Source: Lindgomyces ingoldianus
Lineage: Eukaryota; Ascomycota; Dothideomycetes; Pleosporales; Lindgomycetaceae
Direction of reading: 5' to 3'
Assembly: GCF_010093535.1 (NCBI RefSeq)
Contig: NW_022985182.1
Coordinates: 1 to 38,379 of the forward strand
DNA: 38,379 nucleotides
The notes beneath the pieces are model-generated. The model had not been told where the DNA came from. It worked only from the letters and a program-made list of their open reading frames with translations, and did not search any database. How positions within the stretch are numbered: the stretch's first letter is position 1; every line of letters starts with the position of its first letter. A program made the position numbers and the translations under genes. This document shows positions 8,300 through 21,022 of the stretch, in pieces.

Positions 8300-10084
8300 A
8301 AACTAAGTATAAACTTTAAAAAAACATTAAGACTAGCCTCTTTTAAGCTTTTTACTAGAAGTGTAAAAGATCTTAAGCTATTTTTTATATAATGCTACCT
8401 CTATATATAATACAAGAAGGGCGCCTTTTAAACATATAAAGAAATAATCTCCTAGATAGAACTTTACCTAGAAGGCCTTCTATCTATTTAGTTCTAGCTA
8501 CACGCAGATAGCTAGATAGACTTTAAAACTAATAAAAGAACTCTTTAGTAGCATTAACCTTTTTAAGAAAGCCTTAACTGCTATTTATAGATTAGTAAAT
8601 TAAAAAAAAAATAGTTAATAAGATAGACACTCTATAATAAAGAAAAAAAATAGTCTAACATTATGCAACTTGCTTCTGCAAATAACTAGCTATTTATAGA
8701 TAGACAGACTAAAAAGCTATAAGTAGAATGTTCTATAATAAGCTAAATAATATAGTTAAGAATATATTTATACCTAATAGAAAGCTAAAAACTCTAAAAA
8801 AAATTTATTAACTAAGTAATAACTTATAACAAAAGATATATAAAACATTAAAGAGAAAAAAAAACTAGCATAACAACATAGAAGTCTAAGTAGACATCTA
8901 AAAAGAAGAAGGCCCCCTAACATAATAGAGAGCTAATAGACCTTAGTTATGTAAAACATATATATTGTAGAGCTATGTAAGGCACTAGAGACATGAGGAA
9001 CTGCATTGTATCTATTGCTAGAGGAGTCCTTTGTAGGAGTCTATATACATGAGAAATGAGTGGGTGAGTCTTGGCAACAGATCATGTTGACGACGCATAC
9101 AACTATGATGACGACGCATCCGATCATAGTGACGACGCATGCGACCATGGTGACGACGCATCCGACTATCGTGTGATTACTGCAAACATATATAGTACCT
9201 TTAAAAAAAAGCAAGAGTCCTTCTAAAGGTAACAGACTACCTCTAAGCAAGAAATAGAAGAAATAGCTTAAGAAAAAAGCCTGTCTAAACTATAAAAAAG
9301 TAGGCTACTTCTGTTAGAAATGTCTAGACTCTAGAAACCTAGAGAATAAAGATAAAAGACTAGCTATAAAAGTTATGCGCGTAAAATAAAAACTAATGTT
9401 AAAAAAAAATTTATAACAAACTTAACAAACAACTCTGCTAAAGATGCAGAGCTAACTATAAACTACTAAACTATTCTAAGAATTACTAAGAGGTAGAAGT
9501 ATAGAACAACTATAAGGTTCTCTAAGTAATTAAATAAGCTGCTGTTTTTAAAGAATAGTGTAATTTAATATAAGTTATAAACTATGTTAAAATTGTAAAG
9601 TAAAAAGAAAATAGATTTCTCTTAAAACAACTAATAACAGGTATACTTATAAAAAAGCTTGCCTATTATTTCTACTATAGTAAATGTTAGAAATGTAGAG
9701 AGACCTATAACTACAACTATTATAAGAAAAAATATTATAAAGTACACATTAACAACAACATAAACATGTATAAAATTATCTTAAATATTACTTAAGTATA
9801 CTATAACATTCTTAACAAGACTAAGAGATAGAAGTTCTTTAAGAAAATTCTTAGTAATAGAGAAAGTCTAAAGTAGGTAAGCATGTTGCTTTATACCTTA
9901 TAACTCTACTTTAAGAGATTAGGGACGCTACCTCTAGCACTTATAATAACAAGAAAAGAACTTAAAATATAGTAAGTTAATTAGTACTGCATTTTCTATA
10001 GAAGTAAATAATATAAAGAATCTAAATGCTAATATAAAGCACACCTTCTATAAATTATTAGAACGAAAGAATACCCTAGGTAGA
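8300..10084 (+). pseudogene. Broken gag of A' (interrupted by E1)
   Basis: Gag forms the particle that packages element RNA. The frame around 8330-8480 reads LRLASFKLF, then KEIIS-IELYLEG, aligning with the gag of the full A element (22930-23100). A CCHC zinc knuckle is recognisable at 9282-9323 as CLNYKKVGYFC-KC: the second Cys and the His both read Tyr through G-to-A and C-to-T changes. E1 (8966-9188) lies between the main gag domain and the knuckle. Many TAG/TAA stops are present. Limits are approximate because the start codon cannot be placed. Confidence 0.7.
8966..9188 (+). mobile_element. Solo LTR-like element E1
   Basis: 223 bp, starting TGTAGAGC and ending GCAAACA, with target duplication tatat (8961-8965 and 9189-9193). 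Four tandem 21-bp units built on TGACGACGCAT fill 9088-9171. It is hardly mutated, keeping many CpG, TCA and TGA, although it sits in heavily mutated gag. The minus-strand ORF over it only reflects the 21-bp (7-codon) repeat. Confidence 0.75.
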
Positions 10085-10089
10085 CCTAA

Positions 10090-10318
10090 TGTTTGCATTG
10101 GTGACACTCGGATGCGTCGTCACCATAGTCGCACGATAGTCAGATGTGTCGTCACACGATGATCATGCGTCGGCACGATAGTCGTATGCATCTCAGCACA
10201 GTCTCTTGCCACGACTCACCCACTTATTTCGCATATATATAGACTCCTGCAAAGGACTCCTCTAGCAATACAATACAATCCAGTTCCTCATGTCTTTAGT
10301 GCTCCACATAGCTTCACA
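10090..10318 (-). mobile_element. Solo LTR-like element E2, inverted copy of E1
   Basis: 229 bp. Read on the minus strand it starts TGTGAAGC and ends GCAAACA, with target duplication cctaa (10085-10089 and 10319-10323). It matches E1 along its length, including ATGAGGAACTG, GAGGAGTCCTTTG and a less regular version of the GACGACGCAT repeats. Also nearly unmutated. Confidence 0.75.
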
Positions 10319-10329
10319 CCTAAGTATAG

Positions 10330-12756
10330 CTAGTACTAGTCTATATAAACTTAAAAGAATGCCTAACTAGATAGTACTTATGCACTAATTAATATTATGT
10401 GCAGCATTAGCCTACTAAGCATTAAGCAGGATACTAGATATAATTAATAAAAGAAAATAATATAAAAGATAACACTTTAGAAGAGACAGCAACTAAATGC
10501 AAAATGCTACACTGCCTACACTGTAGCACTAGACTAGACTACAAGTAAGAAGCATAGACTAACTGTAAGAACTACAGAAGTTACACCTTCTACTACTTCT
10601 ACTAGAAGGCATATAGATAGAATAACTAGCTTTCTTAACATTATTAGTTAAGAATAGAAACTGCCTACTTAAAGACTGTATAATCTAAGAACACTAGCAG
10701 TATAAGATCTAGATAGACTAGATAGACAAGTAGAAACAAAACATAGAAAATGTTAAGCCTAATAAGACACTTAACTATAAGAAAATCTTTTATAACACTA
10801 AAGTTCTAGTAGCAGTAAGGTAAGGAATAAGTAAAAGCTTTACTATAAAATTTAATCTTAACAGAAGGAAAAGATTTACACTAATAGATAGTAAATGTAC
10901 GTTTACAGCTATTAACTCTAACTAGGTAGACTAATAAGACATACTATATAAAGTAAAAAAAAACCTCTTTAAGGTCTCTCTAGTAGACACTTTATTAATT
11001 AAATTTAGGAATAGCTATATATAATTAGAGACAGTTAAGCTATAGCTTTAAATAAAAGATATGTATAACTAGAGATCCTTAAGCATCCTACTCTTTACAG
11101 AAAAATACTAAGCAATACTTAGTTATAACTAGCTATATAAGTATAATCTAGAAATTAACTAGAAAAACATAACTATCTAAACCTCTAAGCAACATGCTAC
11201 TATAACCTAGTTAGTATACTATAGAGACAACTGCCTAGCACATAAATAAGCAAAGTAAGAAGCTAGCTAGTATCCTAGGAAATAAAAACTAAAGAAGTTC
11301 TTTTACTAGGAACTAGAAGCCTACGCTATTTAAATAATAAAAGAAAAACTTAAGAAAACTACACTTAAGGAAATACTTAAAAATAAAGAAATAAAATAGG
11401 TAGAAATGTATAGAATAGTGTAATAAATAGAACACATAATTTTTAAAGAATATAGTAATTATTAGAACATGTTTAAAACACTAGAAGATCTAGGAAAACT
11501 GCTGCTACATTAACTATAGAACTACGTTATAAACTTAAAACTAAACCTATAGCTAGAAACGCATAAGCTAAGACCTTTTACAAAAATTTAGAAAGAGGCT
11601 CTATAAGAATCCATAGATAAGATGCTAGCAAAAGAACATATATAGAAAAGTAAACGTTCTATAGCATTAGTAGTAGTGTTTGCAAAAAAAGAAAGAAAGA
11701 AAAATAAAAGTCTACTAGAACTATTAAACCTTTAATAAAAAAACTATCTAAGATTAGTTCTTACTACTTATTATATAAGATATAATGAACTAGCTTTATA
11801 GAACTAAACACTACACAAAATTTAATGTACAAGACAGATTTAATAAAATAAAGATAAAAGAAGGTGATAAATAGATAACAGCCTTTTAAATTTTAAAAGG
11901 CTTCTATAAGCTTTTTATTATGCTATTTAGACTAACTAACGCACTAGCTACCTTCTAATAAGTAATTAACACCGCACTTAATCTATATCTAGACATCTTT
12001 ATACTAGTATACTTAGACAATATCTTTATCTACACTAAAGGCAATAAACTAGACTATATAGCAAAAGTAAAATTAGTACTAGACTAATTACAAAAATATA
12101 GACTTTACCTACAACTTTTAAAATGCAAATGTAATGTCAAGGAAACTAAATACCTTAGATTTATTATTAATAAGAAGAAAGTTAAGATAGACTTTATAAA
12201 AGTTAAAAAGGTAATAGAATAGCTAACACTTATAAGTGTAAAAGAAATTAGAGGATTCTTAGGCTTAACAAGATACGTGTAATAAATAATTAAAGACTAC
12301 TTAAAAATTACACTACTGCTTATAAACACTATAACTAAGAAAAGACTATACCTTAAGTTTATCTAGAACTCTTAGATAGAAGAAGCCTTTTAAGAACTTA
12401 AAAAGATTATAACTAGTAAGCTAGTAATATAAATGTATAACCTAATACTAGAAACTAAGCTATATATAGACGTATTAAAAAGAGCTAAAAGAGCAGCACT
12501 TCTCTAGAAACAAGAAAACAGAAGATAGTATCTAGTAACATACTACTTAGCAAAATTCTCCCTCTTAGAATAGAAATACACTATCCTAGATAAAGAACTA
12601 AAAGTAATAGTAAATGTAGTAAAAGCATAGAAAACAGAGCTATAAAGAACTAGCTAGTAATTTATTATATACACTAACTATGCTAACCTAAATACTTTTA
12701 TAATAATAAAGAAGCTATTACTAATGCACATATAATAGGCTATAGAACTAGCTTAG
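10330..12756 (+). pseudogene. Broken pol of A', first part (protease, reverse transcriptase, RNase H start)
   Basis: Protease: LIDSKCTFTAI near 10880, the aspartic D-S/T-G box with Gly changed to Lys. Reverse transcriptase: VYLDNIFIY at 12007-12033, the YxDD catalytic box with the second Asp mutated to Asn (G-to-A). It is flanked by FRLTNALATFQQ upstream and LQLLKCKC downstream. RNase H begins at about 12340 and is cut at 12756 by B1; it resumes at 18424. Stops are TAG/TAA only. The block order PR-RT-RH-IN is that of Ty3/gypsy. Confidence 0.8.
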
Positions 12757-13074
12757 TGTCACGGTATCCTCTCTAGATCCCAGACATAACCGTATTAGAC
12801 GCGTACTAGAGTATTATTAGTGCACGTCTGACACAAACACAACACAACACAGACATAAACTTAAGCATAAACTGCCTTAACACTAACTAAACCTAGAATA
12901 GGCTTAATTTATACCTAAAGCGCTTAGACTTCTAAGCTAAGTATTTAATTACTAATTTCCTCCTAAACTTTCCTGTTCCTCACATAATGTCTTATACCTA
13001 CTATAATACTTTACATAGTAATTAAACTAGACCTCTGTAAAGCTCTATAACCTTACTTATGCATAATTATAACA
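12757..13074 (+). repeat. 5' LTR of B1
   Basis: 318 bp, TGTCAC...TATAACA (mutated from GTGACA). The same length as the three other B LTRs. Confidence 0.9.
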
Positions 13075-13076
13075 TT

Positions 13077-13085
13077 ATGTTGTGT
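13077..13085 (+). promoter_or_regulatory. Proposed self-priming primer-binding site of B1
   Basis: ATGTTGTGT starts two bases after the LTR; in B2 it is ACGTTGTGT (one C-to-T difference). The B2 form is exactly complementary to ACACAACGT in the LTR (18326-18334 in the B1 3' LTR). There is no tRNA-type TGG. Confidence 0.5.
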
Positions 13086-13089
13086 TAAA

Positions 13090-16000
13090 ACTTTAGCTAA
13101 GAATAGCCTCTAAATCTAATCTAATAAGCTTAGTACTTACACAACTCTAAGCTATTAAAGTAAGCTAAGAAGCCTTCTAAAAAGCGCTTACTTTATAAAA
13201 AAGCTGCTATGTTATAAGCTTTAAAGCTCTTTAAAAGGACTTTAAAAAACAGCTTTGCGTTATTAAGCAGTCTGTTTCTGCCTTAACTCTTATTATAGTA
13301 GTAGGAACTAAGAACTTACTAGCCTTAAAGCCTACCTAGAAGTCTAGAGATAGCTTAACTCTTTTCTGCCTAACACTACCTATAACCTGTAACCCCTCTA
13401 ACTTAGTAATAAAATCTAACTAACTTCTTAATCCCCTACTGTTTAATAGAAAATAAAAAGACCTACCTTTTTTCCTACGCAAGCTCTAATACAAACTTAA
13501 AAGAAATATAGACTAATTCCTCTTTAAACACTCTTAGTTACTATATACCTACTTTTAACTTAACTGTAATATAACAGCCTTAATTAACTTACTAATAAAT
13601 AAAAATATTATTAACCTAGATTAATTTATAGCGTTTCTGTAAGTAACTTATAAAGACTTAAACAAAAAGTTAATAGCCCTAAGTTGCCTAAACACTCTAT
13701 AATAAAAAAGAAAAAGCTTTACCTTACACTTTACTAAGTTTTACTAACTTATATTTAATACAAGCTTAAATAAAATAGGTCTAATTATAGCCCTACATAA
13801 CTCCCTCTTAACTAAACTACAACGTGCTATAGTAAAAGAACCCCTCCTAAACAACCTTAACGCGTATGCGAACCTAATTGCTACCTATAATAATAATATA
13901 AGGTTTCTTCTTATACAAGCCCTAATACGCCCCTAAACTAGCGCAGTTGCAAATAAGGACCCTAACATAATAAAAATTAATTTAAATTATGCTCTAGTTA
14001 GTTCTAGAAAGTGTAAAGATTATAAAAAAAAAAGTTAATACTTTAAGTGCAGTAAGCATAGTTATATCTTTTAAAACTACTTTATTCCCCTTCTTTAAGT
14101 CTACACAAGTAGCGCTACTAGCACTTATTAAAAATTTTTACTATCTTAATCTTGTTCTTGTAAGAGCTCTAACTTATATTTAAGCTTTAATCCCTCTTGC
14201 CACTCTTAACATAGCCGCAGCTATAGCAGTAGGAGCCTGCAAAAAGGCTTGTCCTAGGGCTAAGTTGCCCTCTAGGACTAATTTAACACTAGATCTCTAC
14301 TAACTTATAGGCTAAGTCCCCTACTAATAACTAAAAGTACTAAGTTAATATTCTTATATATTTATAATAAAAAACTATATTAGCCTTAATATAAGCTCTT
14401 ATTAACTTAAGAGTAAACAGCATAGGTTATATTAATAAAAAACTAGCGCATAAACTAAATCTTTAATTAATACTGCTTACCTAAATAATTTACCTAACTA
14501 GATTTAATAGAAAACAACTTAAAGAAGGTTTTATCTTCTGTACTATAACTATTATAATTACTTACTAACACTATAAGAAGCAGATTAAGCTCTATGTAAC
14601 AAACACAGAATATTATAACCTAATCCTAGAACAACTATAGCTATATTAGTATAAGGTTGCCTTTAATTACTAAGAGTAAGTTCTAAACTTTAACTCTTTT
14701 TAATACTAAGACATATGCTTACGCTTACACTTAAATAACACTTAAATAGCACTTAATATAGAAGGTCTTTAGACTTACTTTCTAATAACCTAGAGAAAAA
14801 CTACCTAAGTAAGGCTAACAAGCTAGGCCTTTTACTAAAATAGGCTATGTAAAATAATTTAACAACTGCTTAAACTTAAAAAAAAAAGCTTTTAAAGAAC
14901 TTTTACCTACCTAATTTAGACATAAACTAGGACTTAAATAGCAGATAGACATCTGCTACATAGGACCTGCTCTATTTATAACCCTAGCTTAACAACTAGA
15001 TTACAAAATCTACACAGTTATAATTTCTAATATAGACTAAGCTTTAGCTTTTTAAAAACACACTAACCTAAGAATAATAGTTTTTTAAGACTACTATAAC
15101 CTATTACATGTCTTCTTTTAAGACAAGTCTAATAAGCTTCTAATATAACATTTATATAATTACTAGATAACCCTTAAGCCTAGTAAACAACCTAGTTATA
15201 GGCTACTATATAATATATTACTAAATAAATTAAAGGTGCTTTAAAAATACCTTAACATAAACTTAGAAAAAGGGTTTATTTAAGCTAGCTTCTTACTAGT
15301 AGTGTTACTTATACTATTTATAAAAAAACCTAAAAGTAAGCTTTAATTTTATGTTAACTACTAAGGACTAAACACTATTACTATTAAAAACTAATACTTA
15401 ATTCCCTTTTTATAAAAAACCCTAAGCTAACTAAGCAAAGTAAAGTATTTTATAAAGTTAGATATTATTACTGCCTTTAATAAGCTAAAGATAGTAAAGG
15501 GTAATAAGTAGCTAATAGTGTTTTAGACTTAATATAGACTATTTAAGTACCTAGTAATGCTCTTTAGCTTAGCTAACACACCTAGTACTTTTTAACATTT
15601 TATAAATAACTTACTCTAACCCTACCTAAACATGTTCTACACTATGTATATTAACAATATTTTAATCTACAGCAATAGCCTTTTAGAGCACAAACAGCAT
15701 GTACGCCTAGTGCTAAAAGCTATAGAAAAAGCAAGTCTGCAACTTAACATAGACAAATGCAAGTTCTACTAATTAAAGGTTATGTATTTAGGATATGTAA
15801 TCTTTATAAATAGCATTTAAATAGACTCTATTAAGATTTAGACTGTGCTAGATTAGTAATACTTAAAGAACATAAAAGATGTTTAAGCCTTTATAGAATT
15901 TACTAACTTCTACTAATAATTTATTAACAACTTCTTACAGCTAGTAAGCTTTATAATTACACTTACTAAGAAAAAGGTCTAATTTAACTTTAACTTAAAT

Positions 16001-18086
16001 TACTAACAGTCTTTTAACTAGCTAAAGAAAGCCTTTACTAAAGCTTTAATACTCTACTACTTTAACTTTAAACTACTAATACTTGTAGAAGCTAATGCCT
16101 TAGACTACATAGTAGCAGAAGTTCTCTCCTAAACTAAGCTAGACAGGACTATTAGGCCTATTACATACTTTTTAAAAAAAATAAGTCTTGTAGAAGGTAA
16201 TTATAAGATCTATAACAAAGAATTACTTACTATAGTACACTACTTTAAATAATAGTAACCTAAACTAAAAGGTGCAGCGCATCTAATACAGGTTCTATCT
16301 AACTACAAGAACTTATAGTACTTTGCAACTATAAAATAACTTAGCTATTAATAAGCCTGTTAGTTTAAATACCTGTTCTATTTTAATTTTAAGATTACTT
16401 ATTATCTTAGTTAAAACAGAGAGAAACTAGATGCTTTTATAAGGCAATTCTAAAACATCCCTGCTTAGAAAAAAGTGTAAAAGGCTTAATACTAAACTCT
16501 ACTTTAACTTAAGCTATTTTTAGACCTTAACTTAAATAAAATAAATTAGATAATTAACTAAATTATTACTAATAAGTATCTAAATAATAAATTTATCTAA
16601 GAAACCTTAGACTTACTCTAAAACAGCGCTAGTTAGTTAAAGAAAGTAACACTAGCTAACTATAAAAACTAAAATAGTAAGCTATATTACTGTAACTAAC
16701 TTATAATCTCTAATTTTAACAAACTAAGAATTAAACTACTTTAAATTATACATAACTTGCCTGTTAGAGGACACCTAGGCAGAGAAAAGACTCTTAACCT
16801 ACTATAGAGAGAGTACTACTAGCCCTGCATGTTCTATACTGTACGCTAATATGTATTATGTTGCTATACTTACTGTAAAGTAAAGGCCTTTTAAAAAAGG
16901 TATAATAGCCTGCTTAAACTACTCTTAATCTTTAAACAAGCTTAAAAAAACATATTAATTAATTTTATTATAGACCTACTCTTATCTAAAGGGTACATAA
17001 ATATTATAGTAGTTGTTAATTACTTAACTAAGTATTAACACCTAATACTATGTTCCTCTATAACTGCCTTTAATATAGCCTAGTTATTCTACTAATACAT
17101 ATAAGTTTACTATAGCCTGCCTAACATAATTATATTAGACAGAGGTACACAGTTTGTCTTAGCCTTCTAGAACAAACTCTGTAAACAGCTCTAAATTATC
17201 CTCTATTTATCTACAGCTTTTTACCTAGAGACTAACAGCTAGACTAAGAACATAAACGCTGTAATAAAATAAGTCCTATAAGTGTACATAAACTACTAGT
17301 AAGATAACTAGGTAAAATAGTTAGCTATAGCATAGTTTAAAGCTAATAACACAACATCTAAACTAACACAAGTATCCCTGTTCTTAGCAAACTATAAATA
17401 CTACCCCTAAATAAGATTTAAACTACTTATAAATACTCCCTAACTAACTTATTAATCTATATAAGTAATAGATGTAAACAGACTTATTAATAAAATCTAA
17501 AACATATCTAAATATGTTTATAAAAAGCTTACATAGGCTTAAGCTTTTTAATAAGAGTACATAAACTAATCCTAAACCCTTGCCCCTGTGTATGCAGCTG
17601 GCAAGAAGGTCTAGCTAGACGCTAGAAATATCTAAATAAACTAATAATTAAAGAAACTTAATTAGAAGAACTTTAGCCCTTTTACAGTAGCCTATATAGT
17701 CTTATTACATGCTTACTAATTAATCCTACCTAACAGCATAAAGATACACCCTGTGTTCTACGTATTATTACTGCGCTAAGCAGCCCCTAAATCTAACTAT
17801 CTACCTAGACAGCTAAACCTGCTACCTAAACTTATTATTATAAATAATAAACTAGAATATGTTATAGAAGACATTAAATAGATCTAGTTTAATAAAAAAA
17901 ACATACCTATAAATACCTTATAAAATAGACTAGATATAACAAACTGTTATAGAAACCTGTAGAAGCTCTGCAAGAGAACTCTACAGTAACCTAATTCTAC
18001 GCCTAATACCTATCTAAACTAAACCTATACTCTAATAAAGACAACCTAATGCTAGAACTACTAATATAAAGGATTCCCTTCCTAAT
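13090..18086 (+). pseudogene. Broken gag-pol of B1
   Basis: A CCHC knuckle is seen at 14039-14080 as YFKCSKHSYIF-NY (CFKCSK-GH type, with Cys and His to Tyr changes). The RT catalytic box is YINNILIY at 15647-15670, both Asp of YxDD changed to Asn. RT blocks KLDIITAFNKLKI and LVMLFSLANTPSTFQ lie upstream, and LGYVIF downstream. RNase H has the block [20 protein letters not shown] near 16160. Integrase starts at about 16745 (HNLPVRGHLGREKTLNLL) with core blocks INFIIDLLLSKGY and IILDRGTQFV. A chromodomain remnant (EYVIEDIKQIQFNKK) is at about 17850-17905. Every strand-specific change looked at is a transition. Gag and pol appear to be in one continuous frame, but start and frame joins cannot be fixed. 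Confidence 0.82.
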
Positions 18087-18097
18087 AAGAGGGGGGG
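18087..18097 (+). promoter_or_regulatory. Polypurine tract of B1
   Basis: AAGAGGGGGGG, three bases before the 3' LTR. It is the expected primer site for plus-strand synthesis and is conserved in B2. Confidence 0.8.
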
Positions 18098-18100
18098 TAC

Positions 18101-18418
18101 TATTACAGTATCCTCCCTAGATCCTAGACATAACTGTATTAGACACGTACTAGAGTATTATTAGTGCACGTCTAACATAAACATAACACAACATAGACAT
18201 AAACTTAAGCATAAACTGCCTTAACACTAACTAAACTTAGAATAGGCTTAATTTATACCTAAAGCGCTTAGACTTCTAAGCTAAGTATTTAATTACTAAT
18301 TTCCTTCTAAACCTTCCTGTTCCTCACACAACGTCTTGTACCTACTATAATACCTCACGTAGTAATTAAACTAGACCTCCGTGAAGCTCTATAACCTTAC
18401 TCGTGCACAATCGTGACA
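18101..18418 (+). repeat. 3' LTR of B1
   Basis: 318 bp, start mutated to TATTAC, end GTGACA. It holds ACACAACGT at 18326-18334, about position 226 of the LTR. Confidence 0.9.
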
Positions 18419-18423
18419 CTTAG

Positions 18424-19885
18424 TTTAACTTTGTTATAAAACATGTAGTAGACACTAGTAATTAGTAAGTAGACGCTTTAAGCAGGTAAGCTAACTATTT
18501 TAAAAAAGAAGAAGAAAATACAGAAGAATTTGCTATATTTAAAGAAATGTTAGAAGAACTAGTTTACAACAGACTAGACTTAAAAGCAGAAATTTGCTCT
18601 CTTATAGTAGTAAAGTAAGAATAGAAGAACTTTATTAAAGAATACTATAAGGCTTTTATATTTAAACACTCTAGAATTAGAACACTCTAGAAGAAGATTA
18701 AAGTAATAATTTTTAAGGATATTCTAAAACTAAAACAATTGTACACTAAAATTTTAAAAGAATATAACATTTATAATAAAAATAACTATAGAAGGCATAA
18801 AACATACAGACAGCTCTAACTTACTAAAGCCTCTGCATAACTATAGATAATAATAACTATAGATTTTATAACTAGACTTCTGCTGTTGTGTAAACCTAGC
18901 ACTAAAAAGCTTTGCAACATAATAATAGTTATTTTAAATAAAACTATAAAATTCTTACATACCTAGCTCTTAGAGAAAACTATAATAGCTAAAGAATTTA
19001 TATATAAATTAAAATAAAATGTAGTTTTAGTTTATAGCTACCTGTAAACTATTATCTTTAATAAAAATAAGCTATTTACTAGCAAATTTTAGAAAGCTGC
19101 TGTAAGACACTTAGGTATAGAATATAAATTGTCTACAGCATATTACTTATAAATAGACAGATAGACTAAATAAGTAAACGCTACAGTAAAAAGATACCTA
19201 AGAAAATATGTATTCTAAAACTAGAATAATTAGGCAGAATAGCTTTTTATAGCCTAGCTTACTATTAACACAGTAGAATCTACTATAACAAAAGAAACTT
19301 TTTATAAGGCTAACTTTAGCTATTACTTCTACTACACGCTTTATAAGAATTAGCCTATAGACCTTCTAGAATTAGTTAACTATTTATTAAACCTGCTAGA
19401 ACTACACTAGAAGTTAGCAGTTAAAGCTAAAGCTAGCTAAAAGATAATAGAATGTTATATAAACTAGGCATAACAGCCTAGTCTAGAAATCTAGCCTAGA
19501 GACTACGTCTATCTTAAGACAAAGAACCTCTGCACCTCTAAACTCTTACGCAAACTTGTAGAAAAACGTATAGAACTATATAAGGTATTGTAGACACTAT
19601 AAAATAACTGTAAACTTAAGATTCTAAGAGACATGTGTATACACTTATAGTTTTACATTTTAAAGCTTAAAAAAGCACTAATAAAGATACTACTTTCTAA
19701 GATTAGCTAGTAAGACATAAAAGTAGAATATAAAGTTAAACAAATACTTAATGCTAGGAATAAAAAAGAATTCTTAGTAAAATAGAAAGAGTATTTTACT
19801 AGTAAAAGCATGTAGAAGCTTATTAAAAACCTAACAAATGCTCTACAGCTTCTCTAAGATTATTAGGCGTCCTTTCTAACTAGAA
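18424..19885 (+). pseudogene. Broken pol of A', second part (RNase H end, integrase, chromodomain)
   Basis: Continues the reading frame cut at 12756: FNFVIKHVVDTS at 18424 matches FNCIIKHVLGTQ in the full A element. The integrase core reads ITIDFITRLLL near 18850, TIIFNKNKLFTSKF near 19050, STAYYLQIDRQTK near 19135 and V-RYLRKY near 19190. The chromodomain is near 19725-19850 (EYKVKQILNARNKKEFLVK). The match stops at 19885-19890, where the inverted A LTR begins. Confidence 0.8.
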
Positions 19886-19890
19886 CTAGC

Positions 19891-21022
19891 TGTTACAATC
19901 CTTGCTTCGGGAAGCACTCGGGTCGTTGTTATTCCTTGGGGTTAGGACGGAGGGTAGGGGCCGACGGCAGGGTGTACAGTCCTACGTAGGGGCTAATGGG
20001 CTAATGGAGCTGGGTAGAGTGACTAGATCGTGGTTTGTCCCTATAGCAGCAGTATAGTGGCCGGGTTAAACGGTCCTGTTTGTAACGATCCTCATGAATC
20101 GTTCCATCTCGAGTCGCCCGGAACCTCCGGAAGGCCCCCGTATCGGCTCCGACCCTGGCTCGACCCTGACTCGACTCTGCCCGGCCCCCTGCTGTTACCC
20201 CTATTCCCTCATGTATTTAGTCGCACCTCGCCCCTGTAGCTAGCTTAGTAGTTTTCTGATATCCTTTCGTACAAGGCCTATAGGTGTCAATGGCATTCCC
20301 AGGTTCAGAGTCCCCACGCACTCCCATATGCCTCTGAGTGGATTCCCACCGCATTCGGACCCATTGTCTTGCCTGTGCTGTTACACTGTTGGACAGAATT
20401 AGAGGTATATATAGTGCAAGATATACAGATAGTATTGCAGCTCTTTAGAAAGCTAAAATGCTACTTAGTCTATGTAAAGAATAAACTAAACAATAAACTA
20501 AACATTAAACACACCTTTTAAAGGTTATTTAAAGTTAAACCTATATACATGTCTAGAGGTGCTAAGAACAAGTTAGACAAGTTTAGTAAGTTTATAGTTA
20601 TAAGCTTGTTAAGCTTGTTAAGCTTGTTTAATTTATAGCCTGCTTTCCTATTAGATAGTGTATTCTTCTATAACTGCAGGCATCTGTGCTGCTTCTGCAC
20701 TTTCTAATTAGTCTGTAAGCAAGCCCTGCCCTAACCTAGCTAGATTGTAGAGCACTATTAGTAGGGTTACGTTAGTCCAACTATAGACTGTAACACGCTG
20801 CCCCTTCTCCCTAGCGGCGCCCTTGCCGCTCTGCTTACACAACTGCGTTAGTAAGGGTTTGTTTATAAGGTAGGCGTCTACCTGCTAGAAGGCATCTACT
20901 ATATCTATCTTTTTTTATACTAAATAGCTTATTAGTCCTGTTTATTTTATTATCCTTACACTGCCCTTTGTTTTAATCCTCTTTATTAGATAAAAATAAG
21001 ACTCTATAACACTTAACGTACC
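19891..21022 (-). mobile_element. Inverted, truncated family A piece (3' LTR plus about 225 bp internal)
   Basis: Reverse complement of A: LTR 19891-20795 (TGTTAC...GTAACA, with C1 inside), then the polypurine region and the first part of the antisense frame (on the plus strand here, about 20890-21010; PLYWIKIRLYNT matches PLHWTKIRPCSA). It stops at about 21022 at the edge of repeat D, so no target duplication can be tested. CTAGC at 19886-19890 would be the left copy. Confidence 0.8.
20081..20385 (+). mobile_element. Solo LTR C1, unmutated
   Basis: 305 bp, TGTAAC...GTTACA, with an exact target duplication ctgtt (20076-20080 and 20386-20390), inside the inverted A LTR. It is GC-rich in its first half with many CpG and shows no RIP. 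It has no internal coding sequence, so it is a solo LTR or a very short non-autonomous element. Orientation is arbitrary. Confidence 0.8.

Larger units (their letters stand above)
12757..18418 (+). mobile_element. Family B chromovirus, complete but heavily mutated copy (B1)
   Basis: 5662 bp with two 318-bp LTRs and an exact target duplication cttag (12752-12756 and 18419-18423), inserted in the RNase H region of A'. The order inside is gag with CCHC knuckle, protease, RT, RNase H, integrase, chromodomain and polypurine tract. It is clearly more mutated than B2: the 3' LTR starts TATTAC instead of TGTCAC, and many sites that are C or G in B2 are T or A here. Confidence 0.92.
7071..19890 (+). 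mobile_element. Subfamily A' gypsy/chromovirus element, with nested insertions, 3' end missing
   Basis: It starts with a 5' LTR (7071-8035) and continues through gag, protease, reverse transcriptase, RNase H, integrase and chromodomain to 19890. Four insertions interrupt it: F1 in the LTR, E1 and E2 in gag/pol, and B1 in RNase H (12757-18418). The 3' part and 3' LTR are cut off by the inverted A piece that begins at 19891. Mutation is heavy: nearly every Trp codon and many Gln codons are TAG or TAA. Confidence 0.88.

Noticed and set aside
9041..9250. Minus-strand ORF of 69 codons with a VVTMV-type repeat
   Set aside because: It mirrors the 21-bp tandem repeat of E1 and crosses the E1 border into mutated gag.
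20030..20239. ORF of 69 codons rich in Pro, Ser and Arg
   Set aside because: It starts in the inverted A LTR and runs into solo LTR C1, so it joins two unrelated repeats.
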